A stretch of DNA of 64,000 bases, taken from NCBI RefSeq assembly GCF_019511345.1, contig NZ_JAEUAK010000005.1:62001-126000 (forward strand). The letters are read 5' to 3'. Numbering within the stretch: position 1 is the first letter of the stretch; each line of letters starts with the position of its first letter. Made by a program: the position numbers and the translations under genes. The notes beneath the pieces were generated by a model that was not told where the DNA came from, made no database searches, and worked only from the letters and a program-made list of their open reading frames with translations. This stretch comes from Rhizobium mesosinicum. GTDB lineage: Bacteria; Pseudomonadota; Alphaproteobacteria; Rhizobiales; Rhizobiaceae. Below are positions 58,340-64,000 of this stretch, one piece after another.

Positions 58340-59302
58340 ATGATGAATGATGCTGTCCTTCGCAAAATCGATCTGAACCTTCTGCTCGCCTTTTCAGTGC
58401 TGATGCAGGAGCGCAATGTCAGCCGTGCAGCTGAAAGGCTGTTGCTCGGCCAGTCCGGACTTTCCGCCGCGCTCAAGCGACTGCGCGAGGCGCTGGACGA
58501 CGAGTTGTTCGTACGCGTCGGCCGCGGCCTGCAGCCGACGGCGCGGGCGCTGGCCATCGCGCCGGCGATCGAGGATGCGCTTTCCGGAATCGAACGGGCG
58601 ATCCGCCCGCCCAAAGGCTTCGATCCATCGACATGGCAGGGCGAATTCCGCGTCGGCATGTGCGACAATCTGGAGACGGCCTTCTTCGGCCCGCTGGTTG
58701 CGCGGCTGCGCCAGCTTGCGCCGGGCGCGCGGCTGGTGGGCGTCGCCGCCGACAAACGCGATGCGGCGCAGATGCTTGATGACGGCGCCTACGAATTCAG
58801 CATCTCCGTTCATGGCGAACCGGCCTCCTGGCATATCCGCATGCCGCTATTCGAGCAGTGTTCGATCGCTATTTATGACCCGCTGCAATTGAAACTGAAG
58901 CCGCCGATCAGCGTTGAGGATTTCGTCGCCGCACCGCATATTGCCATCTCCTTCGTCGGCAGTGCGACGACGGCGGTCGATGCCGCGCTCGACAAGGTGG
59001 GCCTAGGCCGCAATGTGGTGGCGACCGTCCCCCGCTATTCGGCCGTGCCGCCGGCGCTGAGGGCCATGCCGTCGATCGCCATCGTGCCGGAATCGCTCGG
59101 ACGCTGCATGGCGCAGCTTCACAATCTCGAGGTCTCGATGCCGCCGATCGAGCTGCCGGCCGATCCAGTGTCGATGCTGTATCGGCGGGTGGACAGGGCG
59201 GATGAGCGGGCGTCGTGGTTTCGGCAGCTGTTTGTCGAGGTGGCGGACAAGGCGCTGCTTGCCTCGGGGTGCAAGGCTGGGATTTGCGCTGAGGCGGCGT
59301 AA
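58340..59302 (+). CDS. LysR family transcriptional regulator
   Basis: 320 residues. Helix-turn-helix at about 15-65 (LQERNVSRAAERLLLGQSG, then SAALKRLREALDDELF) and a co-inducer domain after residue 90. Belongs to the NodD-like branch with RDxxNVSRAA at the recognition helix. The start could be the second Met (58343). Confidence 0.92.
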   Translation: MMNDAVLRKIDLNLLLAFSVLMQERNVSRAAERLLLGQSGLSAALKRLREALDDELFVRVGRGLQPTARALAIAPAIEDALSGIERAIRPPKGFDPSTWQGEFRVGMCDNLETAFFGPLVARLRQLAPGARLVGVAADKRDAAQMLDDGAYEFSISVHGEPASWHIRMPLFEQCSIAIYDPLQLKLKPPISVEDFVAAPHIAISFVGSATTAVDAALDKVGLGRNVVATVPRYSAVPPALRAMPSIAIVPESLGRCMAQLHNLEVSMPPIELPADPVSMLYRRVDRADERASWFRQLFVEVADKALLASGCKAGICAEAA

Positions 59303-59317
59303 CTATCAAGTCAAAAG

Positions 59318-59343
59318 AAAACCGCCCGTGTTGGGCGGTTTTT
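59318..59343 (+). terminator. Terminator of the LysR gene
   Basis: AAAACCGCCC / GGGCGGTTTT, 10 pairs, loop GTGTT, followed by more T. Starts 16 bases after the stop. Confidence 0.9.
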
Positions 59344-59388
59344 GTGTTTTGGGGTTAGGCACCCTTCCAGCCCTGCGCTTACGCTTCG

Positions 59389-59440
59389 GGCGTTCGCTGC
59401 TGCAATCGATTCACTGGATCGATTGCTCGGGCTACGCCCG
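59389..59440. repeat. Two-hairpin dispersed repeat, copy 2
   Basis: GGCGTTCG, hairpin I GCAATCGAT-7-ATCGATTGC (59402-59426), T, hairpin II CGGGC-TAC-GCCCG (59428-59440). Hairpin II differs from copy 1 at paired positions on both sides, so pairing is kept. Confidence 0.8.
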
Positions 59441-59448
59441 ACCGCAGC

Positions 59449-60174
59449 TCACTGCCAAACAACGATCGGGGTTTTGTTGGGGACGCGATCGTAGAGGTCG
59501 ATGATGTCCTGGTTGAGCAGGCGCACGCAGCCCGATGAGACGGCCTTGCCGATGGAGCGCCATTCCGGGTTGCCGTGCAGGCGGTAGAGCGTATCTTCAT
59601 CGTCGGAGAAGATGTAGAGCGCGCGCGCACCGAGCGGATTCAAGAGCCCAGGTTCCATGCCGCCACGCTCGATCGAGTATTTCGCAAGCTCCGGCTGGCG
59701 GGCGACCATCTCATTCGGCGGCTTCCAGCGCGGCCATTTCTGCTTCCACTGGATGACGCCATTGCCCGACCACGCAAAACCTTCGCGGCCGATGCCAACG
59801 CCGTAGCGCATCGCCATGCCGCCGGGCTGGACGAGATAGAGGAATCGCGAGGGCGTATCGACGACGATGGTACCGGGTGGCTGGCCCGTCGGATCCACGA
59901 CCTGCTGGCGGTAGTAGCGCGGATCGATCTGCTGGTAGGGAACGGCGGGGATGAGGAAGCCGCCGTCCTCGATTGGGCCGTACATGACGGCAAGTTCTGC
60001 TTCGCCGGGCACGCTCGTCGTCTGGAACGCGCGGAAAGGCGAACGGTAGCTGATCGACATGCCGCCATTTTCGACCGTATTCGAGGTGGAGGCGCAGCCT
60101 GCCAGCGCGGAAGCCGCTGTCAAAGCCGAAAAGGAAAGAAAGCTACGACGGGAGAGAGGTTTATCGAGGCTCAT
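59449..60174 (-). CDS. L,D-transpeptidase (YkuD domain), Tat lipoprotein
   Basis: 241 residues. N-terminal twin-arginine motif and lipobox: PLSRRSFLSFSALTAASALA then GCAS, so an exported lipoprotein. The YkuD domain follows with catalytic SSGCVRLLNQDIIDLYD, where Cys is the nucleophile, and LHGNPEW supplies a His. It forms 3-3 cross-links or attaches proteins to peptidoglycan. A closely related gene lies 174 bases upstream. Confidence 0.92.
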   Translation of the reverse strand: MSLDKPLSRRSFLSFSALTAASALAGCASTSNTVENGGMSISYRSPFRAFQTTSVPGEAELAVMYGPIEDGGFLIPAVPYQQIDPRYYRQQVVDPTGQPPGTIVVDTPSRFLYLVQPGGMAMRYGVGIGREGFAWSGNGVIQWKQKWPRWKPPNEMVARQPELAKYSIERGGMEPGLLNPLGARALYIFSDDEDTLYRLHGNPEWRSIGKAVSSGCVRLLNQDIIDLYDRVPNKTPIVVWQ

Positions 60175-60348
60175 GACGCGGGACTGATTTCCTTCGTGAT
60201 GCGGGGCTTGCCATAAGCGCAGCTCACCCCTGATTCGTCCAATGCCGAAATCGACAAGAAAGATTTATCGGCTTATGCTGAATAAACCATAGCATCACGC
60301 AGACGTGTGCGGCTTCGGGCAGACGATCTCGCCTGCCCTGTTGCAGCC

Positions 60349-61161
60349 CTACATCACCACGATCTCGGACTTGGCAGGCACACGGTCATAGAGGTCGACG
60401 ACATCCTGATTGAGCATGCGCACGCAGCCCGAGGAAACCGCCTTGCCGATCGACTGCCAGTCGGGCGTGCCGTGGATGCGGTAGAGCGTGTCCTGGCCGT
60501 CCTTGAAAATATACATGGCGCGGGCGCCGAGCGGATTTGCAAGCCCCGGATTCATGCCGCCATTCTCCGCAGAGAAGGGGCGAACTTCCGGCTGGCGGGA
60601 GACCATTTCGACCGGCGGCGTCCAGCGCGGCCACTTCTGCTTCCACTGGATAAGGCCACGGCCCTTCCAGGCGAAGCCCTCCCGGCCGAGGCCGACACCA
60701 TAGCGCATCGCTCTGCCGTTGCCTTCGACGAAATAGAGGAAGCGGTCCTTGGTATCGACGACGATCGTGCCCGGTCGCTCGTTGGTCTGGTAATCGACCT
60801 CCTGGCGCAGATATTCCGGATGGATGCGCGTGGCAGGGATGGCCGGCAGCGTGAAATCGCCGTCCCTGACCTGGCCGTACATGCCCATATCCAGGTTCAA
60901 CGGATTGCTGACCGGCAGGCCGTAAGTCTGGTGGAACTGCGTCTTGTAGAGTTCGCGCGTCTGCGGCACCGGCTGATCGGGGATCGGCTTGACGCGGCGC
61001 GGATCGACGCCGGGCGGCTCGTAAAAGACCGGCGAGATTTCCTGGACGAAGCGCGCAGGCGAATCGGCTGCGACATCGGGAACGAGAATGTTGCAGCCGC
61101 TGACCGTCATTGCGGCAGCCGCGAGCCCGGCAAAGGGGAAAGCCCGGCGCAGAAAATTCAT
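60349..61161 (-). CDS. L,D-transpeptidase (YkuD domain), lipoprotein
   Basis: 270 residues. Lipoprotein signal LRRAFPFAGLAAAAMTVSGC, then a linker and the same YkuD core as the neighbour (GREGFAWKGRGLIQWKQKWP and SSGCVRMLNQDVVDLYDRVP). Clear paralogue of the 59449-60174 gene, with which it forms a tandem pair. The start at 61161 lies after GGTGGTTTG; the longer frame to 61602 crosses the hydrolase gene and is not coding. Confidence 0.92.
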   Translation of the reverse strand: MNFLRRAFPFAGLAAAAMTVSGCNILVPDVAADSPARFVQEISPVFYEPPGVDPRRVKPIPDQPVPQTRELYKTQFHQTYGLPVSNPLNLDMGMYGQVRDGDFTLPAIPATRIHPEYLRQEVDYQTNERPGTIVVDTKDRFLYFVEGNGRAMRYGVGLGREGFAWKGRGLIQWKQKWPRWTPPVEMVSRQPEVRPFSAENGGMNPGLANPLGARAMYIFKDGQDTLYRIHGTPDWQSIGKAVSSGCVRMLNQDVVDLYDRVPAKSEIVVM

Positions 61162-61309
61162 CAAACCACCCTCATCAGCGATAACAGAGACAGCATAATC
61201 TGCTCGCAGGATGGCATTCGCGGCTGGCGCGAGGCTGGTGGCCGACGCTAAAAACCGGCTGGAAAAGCCTGACGATGCGGGTCCTCGCCGGCCCCGCATC
61301 CAACAGCCC

Positions 61310-62242
61310 TCAGGCCGCCACACCGTGGAAGAACTGGATGCTCTGAGCGATCTCGGCCGGCAGCGCCGAGGTATGGTTGCCGACGACAGTATCGGCTTCA
61401 ATACGCGTGCCCGCCGCACGGGCGCGGGCGACGAGCAGATCGGCGCGATCGTTGAAGTGAGACTCTTCCGTGCCGTGCAGCACCCGCACCGGGCATTTGA
61501 AACTATGCGCGTAGCAAAGCGCCGTGCGCACCTCGAATTCATGCGCATTGGAATCGTCGAAGCGGATGTCCTCAGGATAGCGGTTGAAGAAGCGGAAGGC
61601 ATCTGCGTTGCCTGAGATCGGCACGGCGGCGCGGAACTGGCGCGTACTCATCGCCGTCAGCATGGTCAGCGTGCCGCCGATGCTGTGGCCCGCGATGAAG
61701 AGACGCTCGGGATCGACGCCCGGTAGATGGCGCAGCCGCTCGGTCGCGGCGAGCACATCGTCCACCTCGTCATAGAAGCCGGAAAAATTGCCCATCTGGC
61801 CGTTTTCGCCGCGCAAGGACGGCATCATCACGACATAACCGGCGTCTATGTAAGGTTTCACGAGCTGCCAGTGGCCGATACCCATGGCATTGCCGCCATG
61901 AAGAAAGAGGACACCGGGCTTTGCCTTGTGCTCACGCTTGTATTTGGACACCCAGGCCGTCAGCTCCAGCTCGCCGCCGTAGCCGGAGCGGTAGAAGATC
62001 CGGTCGGCATCGGCGGGTGCTGTCAGGGGCTCGTATTTATCCGGCGCGGGCCCCTTCTGCAGCAGTTTGGTGCGGAAGTGGCGGCGGACACTGGCATAGT
62101 CATGCTTGGCGAGCCTCGGAACGTCGGGAACATCGAAGGCATTCGCGAGGCTGGGCAGCACAAGAGAGCCGGCGATGCCTGCAAGCAGGCCGCGGCGTTG
62201 ACGGAAAAAGGCATTTCGTTCTTGCGAGCTCATACGCGGCAC
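61310..62242 (-). CDS. Exported alpha/beta hydrolase (dienelactone hydrolase/peptidase-like)
   Basis: 310 residues. A twin-arginine signal (FFRQRRGLLAGIAGSLVLP) predicts export. Core: VLFLHGGNAMGIGHWQLVKP near the oxyanion hole, nucleophile Ser in IAGHSIGGTL, and late GTEESHF and VGNHTS supplying acid and His. An esterase, hydrolase or peptidase of unknown substrate. Start may be the second Met (62233). Confidence 0.85.
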   Translation of the reverse strand: MPRMSSQERNAFFRQRRGLLAGIAGSLVLPSLANAFDVPDVPRLAKHDYASVRRHFRTKLLQKGPAPDKYEPLTAPADADRIFYRSGYGGELELTAWVSKYKREHKAKPGVLFLHGGNAMGIGHWQLVKPYIDAGYVVMMPSLRGENGQMGNFSGFYDEVDDVLAATERLRHLPGVDPERLFIAGHSIGGTLTMLTAMSTRQFRAAVPISGNADAFRFFNRYPEDIRFDDSNAHEFEVRTALCYAHSFKCPVRVLHGTEESHFNDRADLLVARARAAGTRIEADTVVGNHTSALPAEIAQSIQFFHGVAA

Positions 62243-62348
62243 CCATCATTTCCCCGGCTCGAAAAATCTGCACCGGAAGAGCGTTGCCGCCAATACACAT
62301 GCTGTTGAAAACGTGGTGTCTGCGTCATTTTTGCGCAGGCGGATAGTA

Positions 62349-63974
62349 TCAGCCCGCCTTGGCGTCGATCATGGCAATGAGCGTGCGCAGGCGATCGGCC
62401 TCGTAGGACGGCTTGTCGGGTCGTAATCTCGCGATGCGGGGGAAGCGCATGGCAACGCCCGACTTGTGGCGGGTGGAGCGATTGATCCCCTCGAAGGCGA
62501 CTTCCACTACGAAGCCGAACTCCTTGTCCGCACGCACTGCCCTGACTGGGCCGAAACGCTCGGTCGTATTGTTGCGCACGAACTTGTCCAGCACTTCGAG
62601 CTCGGCATCGGTGAAGCCGAAATAGGCCTTTCCGACGGGGACGAGCTGTTCCCCATCCTCGTCCTCCGCCCATACGCCGAAGGTGAAATCCGAATAATAG
62701 CTGGAACGCTTGCCGTGGCCGCGCTGGGCATACATCAGCACGGCGTCGACATTATAAGGGTTGCGCTTCCACTTGAACCACGGCCCCTTCATGCGCCCGG
62801 CCTGATAGATGCTGTCACGCCGCTTGATCATTACGCCTTCGATGACGGGATCGGGCGGTGCTGCGCGCAGACCGTCGAGCTCCTCCCAGGTCGAGAAAGG
62901 CACCAGCGGTGAAAGATCGAAGCGATCGTGAGGCGCGTGCTCGATGATTTCGGAGAGACGATCGCGGCGTTCGACATAGTTTCTGCCGCGCACGTCCTCG
63001 TCGCCGTCGAAGAGCATGTCATAGGCGCGGATGAAGGCTGGATATTCGTCCAGCATCTTTGCCGTCACCGTCTTGCGGTTCAGGCGCTGCTGCAGATCGG
63101 AAAAAGTGCGGGTCGGACTATTGGAGCGCGCCGTGCCGCCGACCAGAAGCTCGCCGTCGATGACACCGGAAAAGCTGATCGATTCCAGAATATCCGGGAA
63201 GGCGCCGGAGATATCGTCGCCGGAACGGGAGTAAATCTTGCGTGTCTCTCCAGAGCGCGACAGCTGGACGCGGATGCCGTCCCATTTCCACTCGGCAGCG
63301 TAATCGGCAGGGTCGAGGGCACTCAGATCGCCCTCCTCTACCGGATTGGCGAGCATGACGGAGTGGAAGATCGCGGGCGAGGCGAGCACCGGCTTTCCTT
63401 CTCTGCCCTCAAGCCATTTGAAGAGCGATTCATAAGGCGGCTGCAGGCCGTGCCAGAGGGTCTCGATCTCTGTGACATCCTTGCCGCCGAGGTCGGCGAG
63501 CGCCTGTTTGGCAAGCCGGGCGGAAACGCCTATGCGCAGCGCTCCGGTCGTGAGCTTGATGAAGGCGAAGCGGCCGGAGGAGTCCAGGCGATCGAGCAGG
63601 TCGCGCACGAAGCTTCGTACCTCGGTGCGGCCGAGCGAATTCATTTTAACGATCACTTCGCCGAGACGCGGCTGGGCAAGTGCAGAGCGGTCGATATCAC
63701 GCTCGTTGTCCCAGACCAGTGAGATGGTTTCGGCCAGATCGCCGACATAGTCATAGGAATAGCGGAAGAGCACCTCGTCCATGCGCTCCAGCACCAGATC
63801 GCGCAACATGGCGGGCTTGACGTCACGCACTTCGAGCGTGCCGGCGATGGCGGCAAGGCCGTAACCGCGGTCAGGGTCCGGCGTATCGCGGAAATAGTCG
63901 GTCAGAAGCTTCAGCTTGCCGTTGCGGCTGGGGGTGAGAACCAGACGGTCGAGGAGGTCGGCAAAGGCCTTCAT
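62349..63974 (-). CDS. ATP-dependent DNA ligase
   Basis: 541 residues. The N-terminal DNA-binding domain (1-215) precedes the nucleotidyltransferase domain with the adenylated lysine Lys230 in AEWKWDGIRVQ (KxDG motif I), followed by RSGDDISGAFPD, GELLVGG and GVMIKRRDSIYQAGRM plus KWKR (motif V). A C-terminal OB domain ends at RIARLRPDK. Many bacteria place this ligase with a helicase (Lhr) and an exonuclease for repair. The upstream neighbour overlaps its start (ATGA) but leaves only 26 bases in the window. Confidence 0.9.
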   Translation of the reverse strand: MKAFADLLDRLVLTPSRNGKLKLLTDYFRDTPDPDRGYGLAAIAGTLEVRDVKPAMLRDLVLERMDEVLFRYSYDYVGDLAETISLVWDNERDIDRSALAQPRLGEVIVKMNSLGRTEVRSFVRDLLDRLDSSGRFAFIKLTTGALRIGVSARLAKQALADLGGKDVTEIETLWHGLQPPYESLFKWLEGREGKPVLASPAIFHSVMLANPVEEGDLSALDPADYAAEWKWDGIRVQLSRSGETRKIYSRSGDDISGAFPDILESISFSGVIDGELLVGGTARSNSPTRTFSDLQQRLNRKTVTAKMLDEYPAFIRAYDMLFDGDEDVRGRNYVERRDRLSEIIEHAPHDRFDLSPLVPFSTWEELDGLRAAPPDPVIEGVMIKRRDSIYQAGRMKGPWFKWKRNPYNVDAVLMYAQRGHGKRSSYYSDFTFGVWAEDEDGEQLVPVGKAYFGFTDAELEVLDKFVRNNTTERFGPVRAVRADKEFGFVVEVAFEGINRSTRHKSGVAMRFPRIARLRPDKPSYEADRLRTLIAMIDAKAG

Positions 63975-64000
63975 TTTAGGCCTCCATCCCTTCTCCCCAG

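Noticed and set aside
60349..61602. Long 417-codon reading of the second L,D-transpeptidase
   Set aside because: The first 147 codons run across the 3' part of the hydrolase gene and are Arg/Ser-rich; the lipoprotein start at 61161 is the natural one.

Overview
The window looks like chromosomal or large-replicon DNA of a Rhizobium of the R. leguminosarum/R. etli type. This rests on the high-GC alphaproteobacterial coding style, a DmeR-DmeF metal-efflux pair, DUF930, SelO and Ohr/OhrR proteins, and a rhizobial mosaic repeat whose arms begin GGCCCCCTCATCCG. I found no rRNA, tRNA, CRISPR array, replication origin or prophage. Nearly all the DNA is accessory metabolism, stress defence, transport and envelope genes in short operons, many of them regulator/target pairs read divergently.

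Layout. 1-9.4 kb: end of a VOC protein, aldo/keto reductase with divergent LysR, AI-2E-type permease, polysaccharide deacetylase, DUF930 protein, S9 oligopeptidase, DUF1697 protein and a DHA2 efflux pump. 9.7-15.8 kb: SelO, glutathione peroxidase, membrane PQQ glucose dehydrogenase, an orphan protein and a class A beta-lactamase. 15.9-24.8 kb: the dmeRF Co/Ni efflux operon, GNAT, PfpI, two c-type cytochromes, LysE exporter with a WYL regulator, metallophosphoesterase, an ArsR-SRPBCC-membrane protein operon and Fe/Mn superoxide dismutase. 25-36 kb: methyltransferase, NTF2-like protein, two MFS pumps, TetR/GST pair, branched-chain aminotransferase, zinc alcohol dehydrogenase, adenylate cyclase, sugar isomerase and cupin. 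36-50 kb: bifunctional penicillin-binding protein, tam, LysE, a zwf paralogue, phosphoesterase, a HerA-type ATPase, a PhnA-domain protein and an ABC-F ATPase. 50.1-51.4 kb: an IS110-family element. 51.4-64 kb: VOC/DUF1579/DUF899 stress genes with MarR, MerR with aldo/keto reductase, Ohr/OhrR, DHA2 pump with LysR, two L,D-transpeptidases, an alpha/beta hydrolase and an ATP-dependent DNA ligase.

The strongest unusual signal is the IS110 element at about 50185-51317. It sits inside a rhizobial mosaic repeat. The roughly 185-nt non-coding stretch between its left end and the transposase can be folded by eye into two guide loops. One loop matches the flanking target (CACCT on one side, GGGAGAG complementary to CTCTCCC on the other). 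The other carries ACAGTCGC, which is identical to the element's own right end. This is what a bridge RNA would look like. Other notable signals are a 47-bp pair of IS150-type inverted repeats lodged in the loop of a terminator, a 23-codon leader-like ORF ahead of the ABC-F gene, a two-hairpin repeat found twice with compensatory base changes, a tetO-like operator before a tetA-like pump with no tetR nearby, and several sharp operator palindromes at divergent promoters.
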